Assembly: GCA_003246035.1 (NCBI GenBank)
Contig: QKBP01000108.1
Coordinates: 31,871 to 95,870 of the forward strand
Origin: Desulfuromonadaceae bacterium
GTDB taxonomy: Bacteria > Desulfobacterota > Desulfuromonadia > Desulfuromonadales > SZUA-401
Length of the DNA: 64,000 nt
Direction of reading: 5' to 3'
Position numbers and translations under genes: made by a program. The notes under the pieces are model-generated. The model did not search any database. It saw only the letters and a program-made list of their open reading frames with translations, and was not told the DNA's origin. Numbering within the stretch: the first letter of the stretch is position 1; each line of letters opens with the position of its first letter. Of this stretch, positions 46,392-53,712 are shown in pieces.

Positions 46392-47315
46392 ATGCCGAGA
46401 AGCCTGCTGCATGTGCTGGCCTCAGCCCTGGCGACGGCGCTTCTCATCACCGCCACCAGTTTCGCGGGGCCGCTGGCTCCCTTGCTGCTGCTCGCAGCGC
46501 CCCTCCCGGTCGCCTATGTCGGGCTGGCTAATGGCCTGATTGCCGGGCTGATGGGGGTCGTTCTGGCGGCGGTGCTGATCGCGGTTGACAACTGGCCGAG
46601 TGCACTTCAGTACCTGCTGGTCTTCGCCCCCGGCTCGCTGCTCGTCCCTTTGCTGCTCAAGCGCGGCTTTTCCTGGGACAGGGCTGCGGGGTGGGGGACG
46701 GTCGCGACCCTGGCCGTAATGCTGCCGGCGGGAGCTGTCCTGGCAACCGGCTCGGGCGAGACCCTGAACGGCCTTGTCCGACAACTGATCTCAGCCGAAG
46801 TGGCAGCGGCCGAGCAGCTCTACTCCGGCATGAATCTCCCCCCCGAACAGCTCGTTGAGCTGCAGAGGGTCGGGACCATGCTGGTCGAATGGGTGCCGCG
46901 TCTCTACCCGGCGCTTCTGACGGTGACGCTGGGCGGAGTGATGCTGGTCATGGTTCTGGCCTTGCGTCGCCTGGCACTCGGGCGCTTCGCCATCCAAGGC
47001 CCAAGCTTCCAGGGATGGAAGCTCCCTGAGCCGATGGTCTGGGGGATGATTGCCGCCGGCTTCGCGCTGGTGGTTCCGCTGGAGCCGCTGCGTACGGTGG
47101 CTTTGAATGTCCTGATTGTCCTGCTGCCACTTTACTTCCTGCAGGGCATGGCGATCGTCGCCTCGTTTCTGGTTCGTCGCAACATGCCTCCGTTTGTTCG
47201 GGGGATGGTCTACATGCTGATCGTCATTCTCAACCCGTTGCCGCTTTTGGTCACGGTTGTCGGGGTCTTCGACCTGTGGGTCGATTTTCGCAGGCCCAGG
47301 ATCAAAAAAAGTTAG
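46392..47315 (+). CDS. DUF2232 polytopic membrane protein
   Basis: The 307-residue protein has about eight TM helices (for example LASALATALLITATSF, LANGLIAGLMGVVLAAVLIAV, MVLALRRLALGRF and LLVTVVGVFDLWVDFRR). It lies between rpsR and rplI, the site where DUF2232/YybS-type proteins are found in Firmicutes and Deltaproteobacteria. The C-terminal half (QGMAIVASFLVRRNMPPFVRGMVYMLIVILNPLPLLVTVVGVFDLWVDFR) fits the family. Function is unknown. Confidence 0.85.
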   Translation: MPRSLLHVLASALATALLITATSFAGPLAPLLLLAAPLPVAYVGLANGLIAGLMGVVLAAVLIAVDNWPSALQYLLVFAPGSLLVPLLLKRGFSWDRAAGWGTVATLAVMLPAGAVLATGSGETLNGLVRQLISAEVAAAEQLYSGMNLPPEQLVELQRVGTMLVEWVPRLYPALLTVTLGGVMLVMVLALRRLALGRFAIQGPSFQGWKLPEPMVWGMIAAGFALVVPLEPLRTVALNVLIVLLPLYFLQGMAIVASFLVRRNMPPFVRGMVYMLIVILNPLPLLVTVVGVFDLWVDFRRPRIKKS

Positions 47316-47345
47316 CTACGTCTTTTTCGATAGTGGAGGAAAACA

Positions 47346-47798
47346 ATGAAAGTCATTCTCAAGGAAAACGTGGACGGGCTTGGTCTGATCGGTGATGTCG
47401 TAACCGTCAAGCCCGGGTATGCCCGCAACTACCTGGTGCCCCAAGGCCTTGCGCTGCAGGCCGACAGTGCCAGCCTCAAAGAGCTCGAGCACCAGAAGCG
47501 CCAGCTCGAATTCAAGCGCCAGAAGATGGCCGCGGATGCCGAGGCACTCAAGGCCCGCATCGAGTCCCTGAGCTTTGCGTTCAGTGAGCGTGCCGGCGAG
47601 GAAGGGAAGCTGTTCGGGTCGGTGACCAACATGGACATCGAGGCGAAGCTCAAAGAATCGGGCGTTGAGATCGATCGTCGCAAGATCCAGCTTGCCGAGC
47701 CGATCAAGACGGTCGGTGAGCACGCCGTCAGCATCAAGCTCGAAGCCGGCGTGGTGGCCGAAATCAAGGTAGCGGTCAGCGCCGCTGACGCCGAGTAA
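47346..47798 (+). CDS. rplI: 50S ribosomal protein L9
   Basis: The 150-residue bL9 has an N-terminal rRNA-binding domain (KVILKENVDGLGLIGDVVTVKPGYARNYLVPQGLAL), a long connecting helix (SLKELEHQKRQLEFKRQKMA) and a C-terminal domain (KLFGSVTNMDIEAKLKESGVEIDRRKIQLAEPIKTVGEH). A GGAGG site precedes the ATG. Confidence 0.97.
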   Translation: MKVILKENVDGLGLIGDVVTVKPGYARNYLVPQGLALQADSASLKELEHQKRQLEFKRQKMAADAEALKARIESLSFAFSERAGEEGKLFGSVTNMDIEAKLKESGVEIDRRKIQLAEPIKTVGEHAVSIKLEAGVVAEIKVAVSAADAE

Positions 47799-47813
47799 TT
47801 CCTGTCAACTCCA

Positions 47814-47838
47814 GGGCTGCCGGCAGGTCCGGCAGCCC
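47814..47838 (+). other. hairpin between rplI and dnaB
   Basis: A perfect ten-base stem, GGGCTGCCGG / CCGGCAGCCC, with a five-base loop and no T-run. It may attenuate or stabilise rather than terminate. Confidence 0.6.
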
Positions 47839-47857
47839 CTCCAATTCAGGTCGCGGC

Positions 47858-49231
47858 ATGGAAGCAATGCCCTCTCATCGCCTCCCTCCCCAGAACCTCG
47901 AAGGGGAGATGTCGGTTCTCGGCGGTGTGCTGCTCGAGAACGACGCGCTAAACCGCGCACTGGAGATCCTGCGTCCCGAGGATTTCTACCGCGACGCCCA
48001 CCGCAAGATCTTCGAAGCCCTGATCGATCTTAATCAGCGCACCGAACCGGCCGACCTCGTGACCCTGACCGACGCTCTGAAGCGCCGTGGAGATCTCGAC
48101 GCGGTCGGTGGTGGCAGTTATCTCTCCACGCTGGTCGATTACGTCCCGACTGCCGCGAACATCGTCTACTACTGCAACCTCGTTAAGCAGAAATCCCTGC
48201 TTCGTCGTCTCGGAGCCGTGGCCACCGATATCGTGACCCGGACCTTTGAGGGGGGGGATGTCGATGAGCTGCTCGATAGCGCCGAGACCGCGATCTTCGA
48301 GATTGCGGAGAATCGCACCCGCCCCAGTTATTTCCCGGTCAAGGACATCCTCAAGGATACCTTCCGCAATATCGAGCAGCTGTTCGAGCGCAAGGAGCTG
48401 GTGACCGGGGTTCCGAGCGGTTTTAACGACCTTGATCACATGACGGCCGGCCTCCAGCCCGGGGACCTGCTGATCATTGCCGGGCGTCCCTCGATGGGAA
48501 AGACGGCCTTCTGTCTCAATGTCGTCGAATATGCCTCGATCCGCTCCGAGCGCAAGGTCCCCTCGGTGGTCTTCTCCCTCGAGATGGGTAAGGAGCAGCT
48601 GGTCCAGCGTCTGCTCTGTTCGGTGGCCAAGGTCGACGCCAGCAGGCTGCGTACCGGTGATCTCGGCACCAGTGACTGGCCCAAGCTGACCGATGCTGCC
48701 GATAAGTTGAGTCAGGCCCCGATCTTCATTGACGACACACCGGCCATTACGGTTCTCGAATTGCGCTCCAAGGCCCGGCGGCTCAAGGCCGAGCAGGACC
48801 TCGGGCTGATTGTCGTCGACTACCTGCAGCTGATGCGCGGCCACAATGCCGAGAGCCGGCAGCAGGAAATTTCCGAGATTTCCCGCTCGCTCAAGGCGCT
48901 GGCCAAGGAGCTGCATGTTCCGGTTGTGGCGCTTTCCCAGCTCAACCGCTCGCTCGAGAACCGTACCGACAAGCGCCCGATCATGGCCGATTTGCGCGAA
49001 TCGGGTGCGATCGAGCAGGATGCCGATGTGATCATGTTCGTGTACCGCGAAGCGGTATACTGCGACGACTGTCGCAATCGGGAAAAGACCTGCGAAAAAG
49101 GGCACGAAAAGGACGCCGAGGTGATCGTCGGAAAACAGAGAAACGGGCCGATCGGGACAGTCCATCTGACCTTCCGCGGCGAATATACCCGCTTCGAGAA
49201 CCAGAGTAAGCGCCAGGACGGCAGCCTGTGA
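47858..49231 (+). CDS. dnaB: replicative DNA helicase DnaB
   Basis: The 457-residue hexameric helicase starts with the N-terminal primase-interaction domain (HRLPPQNLEGEMSVLGGVLLEN). The RecA-like core has GRPSMGKTAFCLNV (Walker A), VVFSLEMGKEQLVQRLL, LIVVDYLQLM (Walker B) and SGAIEQDADVIMFVYRE. No intein is present. In the C-terminal part the segment YCDDCRNREKTCEKGHEKD between YRE and AEVIVGKQRNGPIG is longer and Cys-rich compared with the E. coli protein. Confidence 0.97.
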   Translation: MEAMPSHRLPPQNLEGEMSVLGGVLLENDALNRALEILRPEDFYRDAHRKIFEALIDLNQRTEPADLVTLTDALKRRGDLDAVGGGSYLSTLVDYVPTAANIVYYCNLVKQKSLLRRLGAVATDIVTRTFEGGDVDELLDSAETAIFEIAENRTRPSYFPVKDILKDTFRNIEQLFERKELVTGVPSGFNDLDHMTAGLQPGDLLIIAGRPSMGKTAFCLNVVEYASIRSERKVPSVVFSLEMGKEQLVQRLLCSVAKVDASRLRTGDLGTSDWPKLTDAADKLSQAPIFIDDTPAITVLELRSKARRLKAEQDLGLIVVDYLQLMRGHNAESRQQEISEISRSLKALAKELHVPVVALSQLNRSLENRTDKRPIMADLRESGAIEQDADVIMFVYREAVYCDDCRNREKTCEKGHEKDAEVIVGKQRNGPIGTVHLTFRGEYTRFENQSKRQDGSL

Positions 49232-49254
49232 CGGGTGATGAATCAAGGTATAAC

Positions 49255-49284
49255 AAAGGGCCTCGGCGATATGCCGGGGCCCTT
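49255..49284. terminator. bidirectional terminator between dnaB and the zinc-ribbon pair
   Basis: AAAGGGCC-t-CGGC / GCCG-g-GGCCCTTT with a GATAT loop, between convergent genes. Confidence 0.82.
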
Positions 49285-49301
49285 TTGGGTTGGCGCAGGA
49301 A

Positions 49302-49442
49302 TCAGCGACTTTCTTTGAGGCAGCGGATCGTCTCGAGGAGATAGCCCTTGGACTTTTCGATATTTCCCCCGGGATTGTTCTGCAGGAGCTTTTTAGCCTG
49401 TTCGAGCAGGGCCAGGGCTTGCTCGATCTTCTCCTGGCTCAT
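49302..49442 (-). CDS. 46-residue helical protein
   Basis: The product is MSQEKIEQALALLEQAKKLL followed by QNNPGGNIEKSKGYLLETIRCLKESR, which looks like two amphipathic helices split by NNPGGN. Its ATG overlaps the stop of the zinc-ribbon gene upstream (ATGA), so the pair is translationally coupled. I do not recognise it. Confidence 0.6.
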   Translation of the reverse strand: MSQEKIEQALALLEQAKKLLQNNPGGNIEKSKGYLLETIRCLKESR

Positions 49443-49714
49443 AGAGGAGCGCCGGGGACCCAAGGGTGGTCGCAGCACAGACAGGTGAAGCCCATGCCGT
49501 GCGGTTCGTTGTAGATGCTGCCGCAGGCCGGGCAAGCAGGGATGTTGTCGCCGGGGTGTGAGGCGTAGGTGCAGGCGCTGTCGAGCAGATCGAGGCTTTC
49601 TGCCACATTCGGATTGAGGCCGCCGGGCGAGGTGAGCTGTTCCAGTAGGATATTTCTGGCTTTCTCCATGAAATCGAGTGCAACCCGGACGGGGCTTTCG
49701 AGAGTCTCTTCCAT
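49439..49714 (-). CDS. 91-residue protein with zinc-ribbon end
   Basis: The N-terminal two-thirds is helical (VRVALDFMEKARNILLEQL, LNPNVAESLDLLDSACTYA). The C-terminal third has CPACGSIYNEPHGMGFTCLCCDHPW, a four-Cys metal knuckle. An AAGGAG site seven bases before the ATG supports the start. It is coupled to the 46-residue gene. Function is unknown. Confidence 0.72.
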   Translation of the reverse strand: MEETLESPVRVALDFMEKARNILLEQLTSPGGLNPNVAESLDLLDSACTYASHPGDNIPACPACGSIYNEPHGMGFTCLCCDHPWVPGAPL

Positions 49715-49829
49715 GACCGGTCTCCTTGTCGTGCTGGGTCACTTGTTTCGACGTACAGTCCACGAAGGGGCTTACCTCTGATCGTGAACAAAACGCTGCC
49801 AATCATGGGCTAATTGTGCAATTTCGAAG

Positions 49830-49990
49830 CCAATCCCATATAGGGTATTGAGATTAATATAATTAAGATCTTTTATTAACCTGAATTTACTCGTGAATTA
49901 TTCCATAAGGCCTCGTAAATAAAAGAAAATATAACGATATTCTATTCCCTGACTAAAGAATGGCGGTCAAAATTACGTCTTAACGCTTAG
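49830..49990. other. AT-rich non-coding stretch
   Basis: This stretch is strikingly AT-rich against the GC-rich surroundings, with tracts such as TTAATATAATTAAGATCTTTTATTAA and AATAAAAGAAAATATAACG split among short runs. It has no plausible gene. It may be an UP element or H-NS/IHF-like binding region for the promoter at 50036, or the scar of a lost element. Confidence 0.5.
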
Positions 49991-50035
49991 TGTCTGCTCA
50001 GGTTTCTCTGGCAAATCGCGGAGTGTTTCGGGCCG

Positions 50036-50065
50036 TTGACAGGGTGGGGCGGCACAACGTATCTT
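50036..50065 (+). promoter_or_regulatory. sigma-70 promoter for the small-protein/thioesterase/ferredoxin unit
   Basis: TTGACA (50036-50041), 18 bases, TATCTT (50060-50065), 26 bases before the ATG at 50092 with a GGAGGAGG site. Confidence 0.6.
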
Positions 50066-50091
50066 TACCATTCTGCTCGGAGGAGGCACCC

Positions 50092-50256
50092 ATGGAGACG
50101 GTCAAGACCGCAAGTTTCGAGTATCTTATCGACATGGCGCAACAGAAGCCGGAAGGGGGATATCGATTCGTTCTGGATGGCCAGGAATACCATCTCGACG
50201 ACGTCCTTGAAATCTCGGCGATCGCTACCCGCCACGGCTACATCGTCATTTATTGA
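50092..50256 (+). CDS. 54-residue protein of unknown function
   Basis: It reads METVKTASFEYLIDMAQQKP then EGGYRFVLDGQEYHLDDVLEISAIATRHGYIVIY. A strong Shine-Dalgarno sequence and a promoter precede it, and a thioesterase gene follows within five bases. The fold may be a small alpha-beta unit. I do not recognise it. Confidence 0.65.
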   Translation: METVKTASFEYLIDMAQQKPEGGYRFVLDGQEYHLDDVLEISAIATRHGYIVIY

Positions 50257-50260
50257 TGGC

Positions 50261-50671
50261 GTGACGGGAGTGGATGTGGAGATTCTTGAAGACGAGTACT
50301 GCCTGGTATGCGGACGGGACAATCCGATCGGCCTCAAAGCCCGCTTCGAGACCGATCCGGGTGAGAAGTCGTCCCACTGTACCCTGCAGTTGCCGCGAGA
50401 ATTTCAGGGATGGGAAAATGTCGTGCATGGTGGTATGCTGTCGACCCTGCTCGACGAGGCCGCGATCTACGCCTGCCGGACCACCGGTGAACGGTTTGTG
50501 ACAGCCGAACTGCAGGTCCGGTTCAAAAAGCCGGTTGTCGTCGAGCAGCCGCTCAGGGTTTCGGCCCGCGTGCTCGGAGAAAGGCGCCGGCTGCTGGACG
50601 TCGCCGCAACCCTGGAGCAGGGTGGAGAGCTCTGTGCCGAGGCCGCGGTCAAGGTCTTTCGCATCGCCTGA
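50261..50671 (+). CDS. hotdog-fold thioesterase (PaaI/4HBT type)
   Basis: The product is about 136 residues. EYCLVCGRDNPIGLKARFETD is the short Cys-containing entry seen in a subgroup of these proteins. The hotdog helix ENVVHGGMLSTLLDEAAIYACRTTG follows, with the catalytic-type acid in LLDEA, then TAELQVRFKKPVVVEQPLRVSARVLGERRRLLDV. It likely hydrolyses an acyl-CoA. GTG codons at 50261, 50270 and 50276 are all possible starts; the first is used here. A ferredoxin gene follows at 27 bases. Confidence 0.85.
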   Translation: MTGVDVEILEDEYCLVCGRDNPIGLKARFETDPGEKSSHCTLQLPREFQGWENVVHGGMLSTLLDEAAIYACRTTGERFVTAELQVRFKKPVVVEQPLRVSARVLGERRRLLDVAATLEQGGELCAEAAVKVFRIA

Positions 50672-50697
50672 GAATCGTTTCCATGAGGAGCATCACC

Positions 50698-50880
50698 ATG
50701 AAAATCGTCGTCGACAACAACAAATGCCAGGGTTCGTGTGAATGCATCAAGGTGTGCCCGCTCGACGCGATCCGCCTGGTCAACGGCAAGGCGGTCATCG
50801 ATCATGACAAATGCGATCTCGACGGGATCTGCATTCCGGCCTGCCCGCACGGCGCGCTCCACTATTCTGAAGAAGACTGA
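50698..50880 (+). CDS. small ferredoxin with two cluster motifs, one with Asp
   Basis: The 60-residue protein has a 2x[Fe-S] ferredoxin fold. Set one has Cys10, Cys14, Cys16 and Cys20 before Pro21, with Ser13 at the usual second-Cys place. Set two is Cys39-x2-Asp42-x2-Cys45-x3-Cys49-Pro50, where Asp replaces the second Cys, as in Pyrococcus furiosus ferredoxin. Such clusters can convert between 3Fe and 4Fe forms. It probably passes electrons in the cytoplasm. The ATG at 50698 has a GAGGAG site. Confidence 0.88.
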   Translation: MKIVVDNNKCQGSCECIKVCPLDAIRLVNGKAVIDHDKCDLDGICIPACPHGALHYSEED

Positions 50881-50902
50881 GAAGGTCCCCATCGAGAACT
50901 TT

Positions 50903-50929
50903 CGGGGAGCCGTGTGCGGCTCCCCGTTT
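50903..50929 (+). terminator. terminator after the ferredoxin gene
   Basis: CGGGGAGCCG-TGTG-CGGCTCCCCG followed by TTTG. A perfect ten-base stem with a short T-run. Confidence 0.72.
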
Positions 50930-50970
50930 GCGTTATGACGTCACGGAATTAGCAAGGAGAAGCAAGGTCA

Positions 50971-52644
50971 ATGGCCAGTGAAGCAAACAAGATCATCTAT
51001 TCCATGATGCGGGTGAGCAAGCTCTACGACAAGAAACCTGTCATCAAGGATATCTCCCTTTCGTATTTCTACGGAGCCAAGATCGGCGTCCTCGGGCTCA
51101 ACGGCGCCGGCAAGAGCTCTCTGCTGAGGATCATGGCCGGGGTCGACAAGGAGTACAACGGCGAAGCGGTCCTCTCTCCCGGGTACTCTGTAGGCTACCT
51201 CGAGCAGGAACCGCTGGTTGACTGTGCCAAGAGTGTTCGGGAAGTGGTCGAGGAAGGCGTTCAGGAGACGGTCGACCTGCTCAAGGAGTTCGAGGAGATC
51301 AATCTCAAGTTCGCCGACCCGGATGTCGACATGGAGGCGCTGTGCGATCGTCAGGCACAGGTCCAGGAGAAGCTCGATGCCCTCGACGCCTGGGACCTCG
51401 ACTCGCGCCTCGAGATGGCCATGGACGCCCTGCGCTGCCCTCCCCCGGAGACGTCAGTCACGGTGCTGTCGGGTGGCGAGAAGCGGCGCGTCGCCCTGTG
51501 TCGCCTGTTGCTCCAGAAGCCTGACATCCTGCTGCTCGACGAACCGACCAACCACCTCGATGCCGAAAGTGTCGCATGGCTAGAGCAGCACCTGCAGCGT
51601 TACGAGGGGACGGTCATCGCGGTGACCCACGACCGCTACTTTCTCGATAACGTGGCCGGCTGGATTCTGGAGCTCGATCGCGGCGAGGGGATTCCCTGGA
51701 AGGGGAACTATTCCTCCTGGTTGGAGCAGAAGCAGGAGCGCATGCGCCACGAGGAGAAAGCCGAGGGGAAACGCCAGAAGACCCTCGAGCGCGAACTCGA
51801 ATGGATCCGCATGTCCCCCAAGGGGCGTCACGCCAAGAGCCAGGCCCGCATCAGCGCCTACGAGAAACTCCTGGGGAACGAGGCGGAAAAGCGCGAAAAG
51901 GATCTTGAGCTGTTCATTCCCCCCGGGCCGCGTCTGGGCGACGTGGTGATCGAGGCCCAGGGGGTCAGCAAGGGCTACGGCGACAAGCTGCTGGTTGACG
52001 CAATGAGCTTCGCTCTCCCCCCGGGAGGGATCGTAGGGGTGATCGGCCCGAACGGGGCCGGGAAGACGACCCTGTTCAAGATGATCACCGGCGAGGAGCA
52101 GCCCGACAACGGCACCATCCGCGTCGGTGACACCGTCAAGCTCGCCTACGTTGACCAGAGCCGGACGCTCGATCCGAACAAGACCATCTGGGAAGAGATC
52201 AGCGGCGGGGCCGACCAGCTGGAACTCGGCAAGCAGCTGATCAACTCCCGGGCCTACGTCGGACGCTTTAACTTCTCGGGGAGCGAGCAGCAGCGAAAGG
52301 TCGGGGACCTCTCCGGGGGGCAGCGCAACCGGGTGCACCTCGCCAAGATGCTCAAGGAGGGGGCCAACGTTATTCTCCTCGATGAACCGACCAACGATCT
52401 CGACGTCAACACCATGCGGGCCCTCGAGGAGGCGCTGGAGAGCTTTGGCGGGTGCGCGGTGATCATCAGCCACGACCGCTGGTTCCTCGACCGTATCGCT
52501 ACCCACATTCTCGCCTTCGAAGGGGACAGCCGGGTGACGTTTTTCGAGGGGAACTGGTCTGAATACGACGAGGACCGGCGGCAACGTCTCGGGGTTGAGG
52601 CCGAGCGGCCCCACCGCATCAAGTACCGCCAGCTGACCCGCTAG
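50971..52644 (+). CDS. ettA: energy-dependent translational throttle protein EttA (ABC-F)
   Basis: The 557-residue soluble protein has two ABC ATPase cassettes and no TM. Cassette one has GLNGAGKSSLLRIMAG, LSGGEKRRVALCRLLL and LLLDEPTNHLDAESV. The arm/linker region is KQERMRHEEKAEGKRQKTLERELEWIRMSPKGRHAKSQARI. Cassette two has GPNGAGKTTLFKMITG, LSGGQRNRVHLAKML and DEPTNDLDVNTMRALEEAL. Length and linker fit EttA, which gates the ribosomal E site when ATP is low. Confidence 0.96.
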   Translation: MASEANKIIYSMMRVSKLYDKKPVIKDISLSYFYGAKIGVLGLNGAGKSSLLRIMAGVDKEYNGEAVLSPGYSVGYLEQEPLVDCAKSVREVVEEGVQETVDLLKEFEEINLKFADPDVDMEALCDRQAQVQEKLDALDAWDLDSRLEMAMDALRCPPPETSVTVLSGGEKRRVALCRLLLQKPDILLLDEPTNHLDAESVAWLEQHLQRYEGTVIAVTHDRYFLDNVAGWILELDRGEGIPWKGNYSSWLEQKQERMRHEEKAEGKRQKTLERELEWIRMSPKGRHAKSQARISAYEKLLGNEAEKREKDLELFIPPGPRLGDVVIEAQGVSKGYGDKLLVDAMSFALPPGGIVGVIGPNGAGKTTLFKMITGEEQPDNGTIRVGDTVKLAYVDQSRTLDPNKTIWEEISGGADQLELGKQLINSRAYVGRFNFSGSEQQRKVGDLSGGQRNRVHLAKMLKEGANVILLDEPTNDLDVNTMRALEEALESFGGCAVIISHDRWFLDRIATHILAFEGDSRVTFFEGNWSEYDEDRRQRLGVEAERPHRIKYRQLTR

Positions 52645-52698
52645 GGGAGAGGCAAGGCGATTGCCGACGGCCTTCCGGCGCGGCTGGAGAGAAGCGCG

Positions 52699-53646
52699 AT
52701 GCTGAATGATCTCTATTTTGCCGTTTCCATCACCGCGCCGATTTTCTGTATCCTTGCCCTCGGGATCCTCTTCAAGCGCATCGGCTGGATCAACGACGAG
52801 TTCGCCCGTATCGGCTCGGAACTGGTCTTCAAGGTTACGCTTCCGTGCCTGCTGTTCGTCAAGATCGTTGTCACCGATTTTCGCCACGGCTTGCCGCTCG
52901 ACTTGATTCTTTACGCTCTGGGGGCCACGACCCTGATCTTCCTCCTGCTCGACCTGCTGCTCAGCCGCCTGGTTTCACGGCGCTCCGATCGCGGGGTGTT
53001 CGTCCAGGGGGCTTACCGCGCCAACATGGGGATCATCGGCCTGGCCTATTGTTTGAGCGCCTTCGGCGAGGGGGTCGTGGCTGTCGCCTCGATTTACATC
53101 GCCGTCATGACCACCCTGTTCAACGTTCTGGCGGTGATCACCCTGTCGCGCCACCAGCAGCACCCCCCGGAACGAAAAGGTTTTCAGTTCATCGTCCGGG
53201 GCGTTCTCAAGAACCCCCTGATCCTCTCGATCGCCGCGGCTGTCGTGGTATCGCTCAGCGGCATCCGGCTCTCACCGATTCTCCTTGATACCGGCAGCTA
53301 TTTCGCCCAGATGACCCTCCCGCTCGCTCTGCTGTGTGCGGGCGCGTCGATTCGCCTGCACGAGTTTCAGGCATCTCCCTCTTTATATGGCGCGGTTGCC
53401 GGGAAACTGTTGCTGGTGCCGCTTTTGCTTACTGTCGGTGGGGTTCTGGTCGGTCTGCGCGGGGAGAGCCTGGGGGTTCTGTTCCTGATGTGCGTATCTC
53501 CCACGGCCGCCGCCAGCTATCCTATGGCCCAGGCGATGGGAGGCAACCAGCACCTTGCGGCGGCGATCATCGCCGCGACCTCCATGCTGTCCGTGGTCTC
53601 ATCGACCGCCGGGATCTTCCTGCTGCGGGTATTCAATCTGATCTGA
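52699..53646 (+). CDS. AEC-family permease
   Basis: The 315-residue protein has about ten TM helices. The features are FCILALGILFKRIGWI, TLPCLLFVKIV, GAYRANMGIIGLAYCLSAFGEG, LTLPLALLCAGASI-type ending (TLPLALLCAGASIRL) and SPTAAASYPMAQAMGGNQHLAAAIIAATSMLSVVSS. AEC proteins export auxin-like or dicarboxylate compounds (compare MdcF). The substrate is not known. Confidence 0.9.
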   Translation: MLNDLYFAVSITAPIFCILALGILFKRIGWINDEFARIGSELVFKVTLPCLLFVKIVVTDFRHGLPLDLILYALGATTLIFLLLDLLLSRLVSRRSDRGVFVQGAYRANMGIIGLAYCLSAFGEGVVAVASIYIAVMTTLFNVLAVITLSRHQQHPPERKGFQFIVRGVLKNPLILSIAAAVVVSLSGIRLSPILLDTGSYFAQMTLPLALLCAGASIRLHEFQASPSLYGAVAGKLLLVPLLLTVGGVLVGLRGESLGVLFLMCVSPTAAASYPMAQAMGGNQHLAAAIIAATSMLSVVSSTAGIFLLRVFNLI

Positions 53647-53712
53647 GGCGGGGCGCCCGGCTGTCCGTTTCGACTGTGGTAGAGTGTAACGTGTCCTTCG
53701 GGGAGCGCGTAC

